A stretch of DNA of 64,000 bases from an uncultured Clostridium sp. (GTDB lineage: Bacteria > Bacillota > Clostridia > TANB77 > CAG-508), in assembly GCA_947648215.1 (NCBI GenBank), contig CANSMW010000010.1, positions 1 through 64,000 of the forward strand, written 5' to 3'. A model generated the notes under the pieces. It saw only the letters and a list, made by a program, of their open reading frames with translations, was not told the DNA's origin and ran no database searches. This document shows positions 1 to 10,761 of this stretch, one piece after another. Both the position numbers and the translations under genes were made by a program. The first letter of the stretch is position 1; each line of letters begins with the position of its first letter.

Positions 1-72
1 GGTGAAATATTCGTTTACAAACTTTCAAGGTGATTTTATCATATATTAAATACAAGGAATAAGAATCAAAAT

Positions 73-101
73 TTGACATATAATAAAATCGATGTTATAA
101 T
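73..101 (+). promoter_or_regulatory. Consensus sigma-A promoter of a short RNA
   Basis: TTGACA at 73-78 and TATAAT at 96-101 are both perfect and 17 bases apart. The expected start is near 108, so the transcript would be only about 70 bases long before the terminator at 143-177. No ORF lies in it. Confidence 0.8.
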
Positions 102-107
102 AACATC

Positions 108-177
108 AAGACGAAGTCTTAATCAAATCATTCATTAGAACGAAAAAAGACTAGGAGTGCGAATCCTAGTCTTTTTT
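108..177 (+). ncRNA. Candidate antisense/antitoxin RNA of a type I TA locus
   Basis: A roughly 70-base RNA is predicted between a consensus promoter and an intrinsic terminator. It opens with a small hairpin (AAGAC-GAA-GTCTT). An unpaired stretch follows whose TCATTCATTAG (128-138) is repeated at 244-254. On the opposite strand that second copy covers the start codon of a 22-residue peptide gene, so this RNA can base-pair with the toxin start region. The terminator stem is shared with the convergent toxin transcript. This is the architecture of the Fst/par family of enterococci. Function is inferred from architecture only. Confidence 0.55.
143..177. terminator. Bidirectional intrinsic terminator
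   Basis: GACTAGGA and TCCTAGTC form a stem flanked by A6 and T6 runs, so it can end both the rightward short RNA and the leftward peptide mRNA. Confidence 0.85.
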
Positions 178-182
178 GTGCG

Positions 183-251
183 TTAATCCCCTAAATGCTT
201 TACAATCAAGTAAATCAAATAAAGTTTTAACAGTTTAATCAATTCATTCAT
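183..251 (-). CDS. 22-residue hydrophobic peptide, candidate type I toxin
   Basis: The ORF encodes a 22-residue peptide that begins MNELIKLLKL and ends VKHLGD, rich in Leu, Ile, Tyr and Lys. A strong AGAAAGGAGG ribosome binding site precedes it. In the mRNA, CCTTTCT at the 5' end can pair with AGAAAGG and hide that site, as happens in Fst-type toxin mRNAs. A good promoter (289-317) lies just upstream and the shared terminator just downstream, so the ORF fills the whole transcript. No homologue is recognised. It could instead be another kind of small membrane peptide. Confidence 0.55.
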   Translation of the reverse strand: MNELIKLLKLYLIYLIVKHLGD

Positions 252-288
252 TAGGTCCTCCTTTCTACCTTGCAGAAAGGCACTTATT

Positions 289-317
289 AATATACAGTAA
301 GTAAAAAGAAATGTCAA
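289..317 (-). promoter_or_regulatory. Promoter of the small-peptide mRNA
   Basis: On the minus strand TTGACA (317-312) and TATATT (294-289) are separated by 17 bases. Transcription would start near 282 and run to the terminator at 143-177. Confidence 0.75.
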
Positions 318-348
318 ACAAATTTTTGTGTAAATTTTTGCATAGTTT

Positions 349-377
349 TTGACAAAACGGAAACACTAATTTTAAAA
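349..377 (+). promoter_or_regulatory. Probable promoter of the glucan synthase gene
   Basis: TTGACA at 349-354 is followed after 17 bases by TTAAAA, a weak -10. It is divergent from the small-peptide promoter. Confidence 0.4.
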
Positions 378-403
378 AAATACATACCAAGGAGTGGATT
401 TTT

Positions 404-3400
404 TTGAAATTAGTAAAAGTATTAAACCTAAAAGGTGCCCTGTTAGATGAATATCAATTAGAAAACTATTTAGAAAAGATAGCATCAGACCATATCTTAA
501 AAGATAAATCCGATAAAATAACTTACCCAATTCCTAGGCTAGAAGACAACTTTAAAGAAATTACCAAAACCTATGAATTACTAAACACCCATTTAAAAAT
601 GGGACTTCACATTCATCCAGCAGGAGAATGGTTACTTGATAATTATTATACAATCGAAGAAACCGTAAAAATGATTGCAAAAGACTTAAGTTTAAGTAAA
701 TATAGAAATTTTGTAGCACTAGCAAATGGCACTTATGAAGGGTTTGCTAGAATTTATGTATTAGCCTCCGAAATTGTAGCCTATACCGAAGGAAAAATTG
801 ATAGCCATAATCTACAAAAATTATTAGCTGCCTACCAAAGGAAAAAAACACTTAATATGGAAGAAATTTGGAACATTGGTACCTTTCTTCAAATTGCGAT
901 GATTGAAACCATTCGTGGAGTATGTGATAAAATTTATTTAGTGCAAATGCAAAAATATAAAGTAGAAAATATATTAGAACGATTAGTAGAAAACAAACCA
1001 AAAGAAGAAATCCGCTTTCAATTAAAAACGCAAAATCCTCATAAGGTAATTGAAAATAAGGAAATGAAATATCCTTTTATTGAACATATGTCGTACCGTT
1101 TAAAACGATATGGGAAACAGGCATATGCGTATTTAGATGCCCTTGAAACCGAAGTAATGAAAATGGGAACGAGTGTATCGGAAGTAATCAAAAAAGAGCA
1201 TTTTGATATTGCGGTAAGAAAAGTTATTATTGGAAATTGCATTAAAAGCATGAAGGAAATAGGAAGAATTAACTTTCTAGAAATTTTTGAAAACATTAAT
1301 GGAGTAGAAGAAGTACTAAAACAAGACCCAAGCGGTGTATATGAAAATATGGATTACAAAACAAAAGCTTATTACCGAAATAAAATAAAAGAAATTTCCA
1401 AACGAACCAAAATCTCTGAAATCTACATCACCAAAAAAGCCCTAGAATTAGCCCAAAAATTCCAATCAAACAGCAAAAATAACCCACAAAACACCGTAGG
1501 GGCGTGCATGGCACGTCCGAATAATAACCAACAACCCACAAACAACACACAAAACACCGAAAAAACATGCATCCAACGTCCCAATAACAAACAATCCCAT
1601 ATTGGTTATTATTTAATAGATGAAGGCGAAAAAGATTTATACAAAGCACTACAAACCAATAAAAAGCCACCATGCACAAAAAAAAGCACATCCGCCTATA
1701 TAGGTGCTCTTGTTATACTAACCTTATTGCCAACCCTAGCACTTGCTATGTACTATGCAAAACAAACCAACCTATGGTGGGGAGTAGGAATTGGAATTTT
1801 GATATTCCTTCCCATTTCCGCCATTACCACACAACTCGTACAATTTGCTTTAAGCAAACTCGTAAAACCAAAATTAATCCCCAAAATGGATTACGCTTAT
1901 GGAATTCCCAAAGAACAAGCCACCATGGTCATTATTCCTACCATTGTAACAAGTGCCGTAAAGGTAAAAGATTTAATGAAAAAATTGGAAGTATACTCCC
2001 TTGCCAACCCTTCCGAAAACCTATACTTTACCTTACTTGCCGACGCGAGTGCCTCAGACAAACAACAAGAAACCTATGATAAAGAAATCGTAATAGCAGG
2101 AAAAGAAGAAGTAGCAAGACTAAACCAAAAATACCAAACAAAACCCATGGGAAAATTCCAATTTATTTACCGAAAAAGAGTGTGGAATGAAAAAGAAAAA
2201 TGCTTCCTAGGTTGGGAAAGAAAAAGGGGAATGATAGGTATGCTAAACCAATTCCTATGCGAAAAAACCACAGGACTTTTCCAAATAAACACCATGGAGC
2301 AAGAACAAAATATTCCTGAAATTCGCTATATCATTACTCTAGACGCAGACACCAACCTTGTACTAAATTCCGCTCTAGAATTAGTAGGAGCCGCTTCCCA
2401 TATTTTAAATAAACCACAGCTAAACCAAACAGGAGATGCCGTTATTTCTGGGCATGCCTTAATTCAACCACGAATTGGAATTGACTTAGTATCTGCAAGT
2501 AAAAGCCTATTTACCAAAATTTACGCAGGAGCTGGTGGAGTTGACTCTTACGCCAATGCCATTTCCGATACGTACCAAGATAATTTTGATGAAGGCATTT
2601 TTACCGGAAAAGGAATTTACGATTTACAATTATTCCACACCATATTTAAAAACGAAATTCCAGAAAACACCGTCCTTAGCCACGATTTACTAGAAGGCTG
2701 TTATTTAAGATGTGGGCTTTGTTCCGACATTTTACTCTTAGATGGCTACCCTTACAAATACAATGCCTATATGCTAAGACTACACCGTTGGATACGAGGA
2801 GACTGGCAAATTCTTTCTTGGATAAAAGGAACTATTACCAATAAAGAAGGAATTACCAAGAAAAACCCATTAAACGGATTATCCAAATTTAAAATTTTAG
2901 ATAATTTAAGGCAAAGCCTAGTACCCATTATGATAATGTTTAGCGTAGTTACGTTAATCGTCTATTCTCTATTAACCAAGCAAAACATCGCCTTAGGATT
3001 AGGAATTCTTTTGATAAGTGTCATTTTCCCAACCCTACTAGACCTATTTGGTTATCTATGTAGTAAACAAGTAGGAAGTAAGCCAAACAAAAGCTTTGAT
3101 AAAACCATATCTAGTATGAAAGCAAGTATATTAAGAGGTATATTAGAGCTTACCTTTTTACCACACAAAGCCTATATATCCTTAAATGCCATTATAAAAA
3201 CCCTTTACCGAAAATATTATTCTAAACAACATCTTTTAGAATGGACCACCGCAGAAGAGGCAGAAAAAAACGGAAAAACCGACCTTTTTTCCTATTATCG
3301 CTTTATGTGGGTACAAGTCATCCTTGCTATATTAGCTGTGCTTATTTCACAATATGTAGGCTCTTATTCTATGATGATAATAGGAATTGCTCTTGGGGTA

Positions 3401-6400
3401 TTATGGCTAATAGCCCCAGGCATTTGTTGGTATATTAGTAAAGAAAACATCCCCGTAGCTAAAGTAAAACAATTAACCAATTCCCAAATTGAATATCTAC
3501 ATCAAATTGCCAAAAAAACTTGGGATTATTTTGATACGTATATGAACCAAAAAAACAATTATTTACCACCCGATAATTACCAAGAAGACCGAGCAAAAAA
3601 GATTGTACCAAGAACTTCCTCTACCAATATTGGCTTAGGATTAATTACCATTCTATCGGCCTATGACTTAGGGTTTATTCCCCTAAATACTGCTATGGAA
3701 AAGTTACAAAACACTCTACAAACTACCGAAAAACTTGCCAAATGGAATGGGCATTTATATAACTGGTATAATACTATTACCTTACAACCACTCTTACCAA
3801 GATACATTTCTAGTGTCGATAGTGGAAATTTTGTAGGATATTTATACCTTACCAAAAGTTTTTTAGAAAACGTAGAAAAATACCAGAAAGACAAAATTGA
3901 TATACAACAACTAAAAGCTCTTCTTCAAATGGTAACCAAACTAATTCATGACACCGATTTTCGTTATTTGTATGATGAAGAAAAACGCCTTTTCTCCATT
4001 GGTTTTAATGTAGAAGAAAATAAACTAACCGACTCGTATTACGATTTATTAGCAAGTGAGGCAAGACAAGCAAGTTTTGTTGCCATTGCCAAACACGATA
4101 TTCCGTCCAAACATTGGCAAAACTTAAGTAGAACTCTAACTGTCAATAGAGGTTATAAAGGCTTGGTATCTTGGTCTGGAACGGCATTTGAATATTTAAT
4201 GCCAAACATCAATATTCGTATGTATGAAGGAAGCTTGCTTTCCGAATCTTGCCATTTTATGAGGATGAGCCAAAAAGAATACGCTGGAAGGTTAGGCATT
4301 CCTTGGGGAATTTCCGAATCTGCGTTTAATTTGAAAGACTTAAATTCCAATTACCAATACAAAGCCTTTGGTATTCCCTGGCTTGGTTTAAAACGAGGAC
4401 TTGCCGATGAAATGGTAGTAAGTGCTTATGGAAGTATTTTAAGCTTGCAAGATGAACCAAAAGAAGTATTGGAAAATATGAAGAAATTAGAACAAAACCA
4501 AATGCTAGGAAAATATGGTTTCTATGAAGCCATCGATTATACCCCAGCAAGACTTCGCCAAAACCAAAAATATGCGGTTGTAAAAACCTATATGGCACAT
4601 CATCAGGCCCTGATTTTGCTTGCCATTAATAATTTACTAAATAACAATATCTTACAAGAACGTTTTATGGAAAACCCAGAAATAAAGGCAGTCGATATTT
4701 TATTACAAGAACGTATGCCAGAAGATGTTATCATCACAAAGGAAAAGAAAGAAAAAATCGAAAAACTAAAAACCATCGATTACGAAAACTACACCACCCG
4801 AGTTTATACCAAACTAAATGAAAGCTTGAATAACTTTAATACCATATCAAACGAGAATTATTCCATTTGTATGAATGAAAGAGGGGAAGGTTTTAGTAAA
4901 TATAAAAATCAATTGGTAAACCGCTATAAGGCAACAAACGACGTACCAAGTGGAATTGCTTTTTATGTAAAAAATATTCGTACCAAACGAATTTGGAGTA
5001 CCTTAATGAAAAACGATACCGTACCACCAGATAAATTAGAAGTAAATTTCTTACCAGACCAAGATAAACTAGTAAGGAACGACGAAAACATCATTACCAC
5101 CTGTAAGGTAATAACTGCACCAGAAGACCCAGTAGAAATTAGAACCTTAAAGCTAGAAAACACTGGAAATATGGAAGAAACCCTAGAAATTTCTAGTGTG
5201 TTTGAACCAGTCTTATCCACCAAAGAACAAGACGATTCCCATAGAGCCTTTAACAATTTGTTTTTAAAATACGAATATTTAGAAGATACCAATTCGTTAT
5301 TAATCAAACGAAACCGAAGAGGGCAAACCCCAGAAATCTTCTTAGGAGTTACCTTAAATACCAACCACGAAACCATAGGAGAACTGGAATATGAAATTGA
5401 TTACGAACGATTAAAACAAGGAATTCATTTTGGAATTCCAAAAATGATAGAAGACTCCATTCCATTTTCCAAAAACTTAGGTCTAACCGTAGACCCAGTA
5501 GTAGCCCTAAAAAGAACCATTTTACTAAAACCGGGGGAAACGATTACTCTTAATTTAATTATCACCATGTCCGATGCCAGAGAACAAATTGAAGAAAACC
5601 TAACCAAATATGCAAGTAACGAAAATGTAAAAAGAGCATTTGAATTATCCAAAGTACGAGTAGAAGAAGAGGCAAGGTATTTAGGCGTAAAAGGAAAAGA
5701 CATCGAAGTGTACCAAAAACTATTGTCCTATTTACTAGTACAAAATCCACTAAAAAAACTGCAAGTAAAGACAAAAGAACACACCTACTATGTAAGGGAC
5801 TTATGGCAATATGGTATTTCAGGCGATTTACCAATTTTACTGGTAAAAATTAAAGATGTAAACGATGCATATGTGATAGAAGAAGTACTAAAAGCCTTTG
5901 AATATTTCAAAGCCAAAAATGTAGAATTGGATTTAGTCATTTTGAATGAAGAAGAAAATGTATATGAACGATATGTAAAAGAAATGATTGAAACCCAAAT
6001 TTTAAACCGTCATTTCATGTATTTATTAAACCAAAAGGCGGGTATCTATTTACTAAATGCCAATGAAATGGAAAATAAGGAGATTTTAGAGTTTCGTGCT
6101 AATTTCATTTTGGATGCACATTTGGGCAATTTAAAAACGATTTTACGAGATTTGGAAGAGGATTATTTAGATACCATAAAAAAACAAGCACCACCCAAAA
6201 AAGAAGAAATGGTATTGGTAAGCGAAGAAAAAAACAATCATGCTATCAATATGGAAGAACTTTCGTATTACAATGAGTATGGTGGATTTGCAGAAAATGG
6301 AAAAGAGTATGTAATTAAAATGACAAAACACACAAAACCTCCTGTTGCTTGGAGCCATGTATTAGCAAACCCGAACTTTGGAAGTGTGGTAACCACCAAT

Positions 6401-8654
6401 AACTCTGGCTACACTTGGCACAAAAACAGTAGGTTAAATCGTCTAACCGATTGGTCCAATGACGCAGTAGGAGATATTCCCTCTGAAATTATCTATCTAA
6501 AAGACGAAAAATATAATAACCTATGGACCCTATGCCCAAACTTAAACCAAGATGAGGAAGACTATTATATTACTTATGGGTTTGGGTATAGCAAATTCCA
6601 AAATATACGATATGGGTTATTACAAGAGCAAGAAACCTTTGTGCCAGTAAAGAATAATGTAAAAGTTTCTATTCTTCGCATAAAAAATATTTTACCAGAA
6701 AAACGAACTTTAAAAATGGTATATTATTTAAAACCAGTGTTAGGAGAAGATAGTAAAAAAAGCGATGGCTATATCCATTTACACTTTGACCAAGACAAAA
6801 ACATGGTATATGCGAACAATCAATATATGCAAGATTTAGAGACTTCTAAGCTCTATGTTTCCTCTAGTTTAAATATAAAATCCTATACTGGAAACAAACG
6901 AAGATTTATCGGAGACGGCAACCTTCGTAAGCCAGAAATGATGAATTTCCAAACATTAAATAATGAAAATGCCCTTGGCAATACACCATGTATTGCGGTA
7001 GAAATGGAATTAGAATTAAAAGCCTTTGAAGATAAGGAAATGGTACTAGTACTAGGAAGCGAAGAAACAGTAGCAAAAATGCAAGAAACGGCATACCAAT
7101 ACACCATATTAGAAAATGCGAAACAAGCACTAAAAGATACCAAAGAATACTGGGCAAAACTGCTAAGAACCGTGCAAGTAAAAACACCAGTCGAATCCAT
7201 GAATTTCTTATTAAATGGTTGGCTTGCCTACCAAACCATTGCAAGCCGTTTGTGGGCAAAATCTGGATTTTATCAATCTGGCGGTGCGTATGGTTTTCGT
7301 GACCAATTGCAAGATACCATGGGGCTAAAATACCTAGCACCAGAGTTTATGAAAAATCAGGTATTAAAACATGCCTCTCATCAATTTATCGAAGGAGATG
7401 TAGAGCATTGGTGGCATGAGGAAACCAGTAGAGGAATTCGTACCAAATTTTCCGATGACCTATTATGGCTTGCCTATGTAACGGCAGAATATATTCGTTT
7501 TACTGGAGACACCGAACTTCTCACAAAAGAAGTACCATACCGAGAGGGACCAGTATTACAAGAAAACGAAGACGAACACTATGACCTTCATAAGGAAGCA
7601 AACAAAAAAGAAGACATTTATCATCATTGTATAAGAGCCATCGAAAAATCCCTTTGCTTTGGAGAACACGGTCTTCCGAAAATTGGCTCTGGAGACTGGA
7701 ACGACGGGTTTAGTACAGTGGGAAACAAAGGAAAAGGAGAAAGTGTATGGCTTGGGTTTTTCCTATATGAAGTACTAAATCGCTTTATCCCAATTTGTGA
7801 ATTACAAGGGGATAACGAAAGGGCTAAGAAATACGAAAAAGTACAAGAAGAACTAAAACGAAACCTAAATAATCAAGCTTGGGATGGAAGATGGTATAAA
7901 AGAGCCTATATGGACGATGGCAATATCCTAGGAACCATTCAAAACGAAGAATGTAAAATTGATAATATTGCACAATGTTGGTCTGTTATTTCTGGGGCAG
8001 GGGATAATGATAAAAAATATATTTCAATGGAAAGCTTAGAAAAATATCTAGTGGATAAAGAAAATGGTATCATCAAACTACTAGACCCAGCCTTTGACAA
8101 AAGTGCATTAGAGCCAGGATATATAAAAGCCTATTTACCAGGAGTAAGAGAAAACGGTGGACAATACACTCATGCCGCTGTATGGACCATAATTGCAGAA
8201 GCAATGTTAGGGTTTGGCGACAAAGCTACTGGATATTTCCGAATGATTAACCCAGTAGAACATGCCAGAACCAAAGAAATGGCAAGCCGTTATAAAGTAG
8301 AACCCTATGTCATAGCAGCCGATATCTATGGAGTGGGAACTTTAAGCCGGAAGAGGTGGTTGGACTTGGTACACAGGCTCTTCTAGCTGGGCCTACAAAG
8401 CAGGAATTGAATATATATTAGGACTAAAAACGGAAGGAGGAATTCTATCGATAAAACCCGCCATAGACCCTGCTTGGAAAGAATACGCAGTTCGCTACGA
8501 ATTCGGAAGCAGTGTATACAACATCAAAGTAAAAAATCCAAACGGAAAATCCACCGGAGTCGAAAAATTTTTCCTAAACGGAGAAGAAATAGAAGAAAAA
8601 AGGGTAAAACTAATGGATAATGGGAAGGTAAATGAGATTGAAGTAGAGATGTAG
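404..8654 (+). CDS. ndvB: Cyclic beta-1,2-glucan synthase-like protein (GT84/GH94), CGG-recoded
   Basis: A giant membrane protein of about 2,750 residues. The glycosyltransferase core has LDADTNL near residue 645 and RWIRGDW near 795, with membrane helices around 425-475 and further groups downstream. The C-terminal half is a GH94 phosphorylase-like module with RDQLQD near 2300 and GDWNDG near 2430. NdvB/ChvB family enzymes build and close beta-1,2-glucan rings from UDP-glucose at the membrane. The TTG start has AAGGAG nine bases upstream. The 0-frame stops at 8386. The only in-frame CGG in the gene (8348-8350) is where a +1 shift restores SGRGGWTWYTGSSSWAY and about 100 further GH94 residues ending at 8654. 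A 63-base tandem duplication with a palindrome lies at about codons 361-397. Confidence 0.85.
1485..1594 (+). repeat. In-frame tandem duplication with palindrome inside ndvB
   Basis: CACAAAACACCG at 1485 recurs at 1548, 63 bases (21 codons) later, and the similarity continues for about 45 bases. The first copy holds the palindrome GTAGGGGCGTGCATGGCACG, a member of the intergenic repeat family seen elsewhere in the window. The second copy is degraded. The result is an Asn/Gln/Pro-rich linker before the first membrane helices. Confidence 0.7.
8348..8350 (+). other. CGG +1 recoding site in ndvB
   Basis: In-frame AGC CGG A: skipping the C gives Ser-Gly-Arg-Gly-Gly-Trp, the conserved GH94 C-terminal motif. 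The unshifted frame ends 12 codons later. Confidence 0.8.
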
Positions 8655-8775
8655 GAAAGTTACGAAAAGTTAAAATAAATAAAACCCTAAGTTTTCGGCA
8701 AAAACTTGTCATGTTTTATGTACAAGCCGAATACAATATAGATAGATACTGGTATTTTCGAACAGGACAAAAAAT

Positions 8776-8804
8776 TTGACAAATATAAAACAGTTCGATA
8801 TAAT
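8776..8804 (+). promoter_or_regulatory. Promoter of the 3D-domain protein gene
   Basis: TTGACA (8776-8781) and TATAAT (8799-8804) with a 17-base spacer, 33 bases before the start codon. The 180 bases between ndvB and this gene show nothing else clear. Confidence 0.8.
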
Positions 8805-8837
8805 GTCCATATCAATAAAGGAGGGGTTAAAGTTCAA

Positions 8838-9836
8838 ATGATTAAAAACCAAAAAGCCTCACTATCCATTAAAAAAATAGCCTTTACCATGATACTACTC
8901 GTATTTTTATGTGGTGTCGGTACCATGGCAACAAACACAAAACTAAGTAATGTAAGAATTGTGTTATCCAATCAATATGAAATTAATGTGCTAACAACAA
9001 AGACCAAAATTTCGGATATACTAGAAGAAAATCATATTGTAGTATTGCCAGAGGAAAATGTAGTACCCAATATGGATGCAGAACTTTGGGAAAACAAAAC
9101 CATTACCATTACAAAAATTTCGGAAGAAGGGCAAGATGTTATTAAATTAGCCGAGGAAAATAGTGAAGTTTCCATTGAGCAATTATTAGGAGACTATGCA
9201 CCTGTTATTGAAAAAATCATAACCGAGCAAGTGGAAATTCCATTTGAAACTATTACAAAAGATGCATCTGGGGAAGAGGGAACCAGTAAGATTATCACAA
9301 AGGGAAAAAACGGATTAAAAGAAATTACGTACCGTGCAAAATTTAAAAATGAAGTAGAAATAGAAAGAACTATTTTATCGGAAAATATCATAAAAGAACC
9401 AGTAAATCAAGTGGTTCAAATAAAAAAGGAAGCAGTTACTTCAAGATCAAACGTAGAAAGAACAAAATCAGTAGAATTACCAAAAACAACTAATAGTACG
9501 CTAGCAAAGAAGGTAGAAGGAAAAACACCAATGGTAAAAACTTTTAATACCTCAGCATATTGTTCTTGTACAAAATGTTGTGGCAAAACAAGTAATACGA
9601 CGTCTTCTGGTGTAGCACCATCTACATGGCATACTATTGCAGCAGGAAAGAATTATCCATTAGGAACCATTATTTATATACCAGCCTTAAAAGATAAACC
9701 AAATGGCGGTTGGTTTGTGGTTCAAGATAGAGGTGGGTCAATATCGAGTAACAAACTAGATATTTATATGGGAACTCACACACAGGCATTACAATATGGT
9801 AGAAAGAATTTAGAATGTTATGTTTATGAAATGTAA
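8838..9836 (+). CDS. yabE: Secreted G5/3D-domain cell-wall protein (YabE-like)
   Basis: A 332-residue exported protein. A basic start and a hydrophobic segment (residues 14-31) form the signal/anchor. A DUF348-like segment follows (VRIVLSNQYEINVLTTKTKI), then a G5-like stretch near residues 110-195, and a C-terminal 3D domain from about 235 with AYCSCTKCCGKT, PLGTIIYIP and VVQDRGG, whose aspartates name the domain. YabE and Sps-type proteins are peptidoglycan-cleaving factors linked to outgrowth from dormancy. AGGAGGGG precedes the ATG. It is transcribed alone, between its own promoter and terminator. Confidence 0.8.
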   Translation: MIKNQKASLSIKKIAFTMILLVFLCGVGTMATNTKLSNVRIVLSNQYEINVLTTKTKISDILEENHIVVLPEENVVPNMDAELWENKTITITKISEEGQDVIKLAEENSEVSIEQLLGDYAPVIEKIITEQVEIPFETITKDASGEEGTSKIITKGKNGLKEITYRAKFKNEVEIERTILSENIIKEPVNQVVQIKKEAVTSRSNVERTKSVELPKTTNSTLAKKVEGKTPMVKTFNTSAYCSCTKCCGKTSNTTSSGVAPSTWHTIAAGKNYPLGTIIYIPALKDKPNGGWFVVQDRGGSISSNKLDIYMGTHTQALQYGRKNLECYVYEM

Positions 9837-9847
9837 CATACAAATAT

Positions 9848-9882
9848 AGGGATTGCAACATATGCAATCCCTTGCTTTTTTT
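9848..9882 (+). terminator. Intrinsic terminator
   Basis: AGGGATTGCA and TGCAATCCCT form a ten-base stem followed by CTTTTTTT. Confidence 0.85.
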
Positions 9883-9929
9883 CAAAATCGTGGTATAATA
9901 CACACATACTGTATAAAGGAGGGTATACC

Positions 9930-10703
9930 ATGAAACTAATTTCTTGGAATGTGAATGGATTAAGAGCAGTTCTAAAAAAGGGATTTGAGGATTTTTTTAA
10001 AGAAGTAAATGCCGATATTTTTTGTATTCAAGAAACGAAAATGCAAGAAGGGCAAATTGAAAATTTTGAGCTACAAGGGTATACACAATATTGGAATAGT
10101 GCAATAAAAAAAGGCTATTCAGGAACAGCTATTTTTACAAAACAACAACCTAAAAACGTCACCTATGGAATTGGGATAGAAGAACATGACAAGGAAGGAA
10201 GAGTCATTACCTTAGAATTTGATACTTTTTATTTAGTAAATGTATATACACCAAACTCCAAACGAGAACTAGAACGATTAGATTACCGAATGATATGGGA
10301 AGATGAATTAAGAAATTATCTTACTGGTCTAAACCAAAATAAGCCAGTGATTATGTGTGGAGACTTAAATGTAGCACATGAAGAAATTGATTTAAAAAAC
10401 CCAAAAACAAACCGAAGAAATGCAGGTTTTACGGATGAAGAGCGAGGAAAAATGACCGAGCTTTTGCAAGGAGGTTTTACCGATACATTTCGTTTTGTAT
10501 ATCCTGAGAAAATTGCCTATACTTGGTGGTCTTATATGGGACATGCAAGACAAAAAGATGTAGGCTGGAGAATTGATTATTTTATTGTATCCAATGATGC
10601 AAAAGAAAACATAAAAGATGCGTATATTTATAAAGACGTGTATGGAAGTGACCATTGCCCAGTAGGATTAGAAATACAAATAGGAACAGAAAAATCTTTG
10701 TAG
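9930..10703 (+). CDS. exoA: Exodeoxyribonuclease III
   Basis: A 257-residue Xth-family AP endonuclease and 3'-5' exonuclease for base-excision repair. MKLISWNVNGLRA, the metal-binding Glu in IQETK, CGDLNVAHEEIDL and the terminal GSDHCPVGLEI are all present. Length is normal. AGGAGGG lies upstream, and TATAAT at 9893-9898 is a likely -10. The gene is probably cotranscribed with the following transporter. It contains no in-frame CGG. Confidence 0.93.
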   Translation: MKLISWNVNGLRAVLKKGFEDFFKEVNADIFCIQETKMQEGQIENFELQGYTQYWNSAIKKGYSGTAIFTKQQPKNVTYGIGIEEHDKEGRVITLEFDTFYLVNVYTPNSKRELERLDYRMIWEDELRNYLTGLNQNKPVIMCGDLNVAHEEIDLKNPKTNRRNAGFTDEERGKMTELLQGGFTDTFRFVYPEKIAYTWWSYMGHARQKDVGWRIDYFIVSNDAKENIKDAYIYKDVYGSDHCPVGLEIQIGTEKSL

Positions 10704-10761
10704 GTAAAATAAGAAGGACGAAGGATTAAAATGAAACAAATTAGGGAAGGAATGAAATTTT

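Larger units (their letters stand above)
128..254. repeat. Direct repeat pair TCATTCATTAG
   Basis: The 11-base direct repeat occurs at 128-138, inside the short + strand RNA, and at 244-254, over the start codon of the minus-strand peptide. Extended to 14 bases the copies match at 13. The placement lets the + RNA pair with the peptide mRNA start region although the two are not transcribed from the same DNA there. Confidence 0.7.

Noticed and set aside
255..266. CCTCCTTTCT on the + strand resembling the 3' end of 16S rRNA
   Set aside because: It is simply the complement of the strong ribosome binding site of the minus-strand 22-residue peptide.
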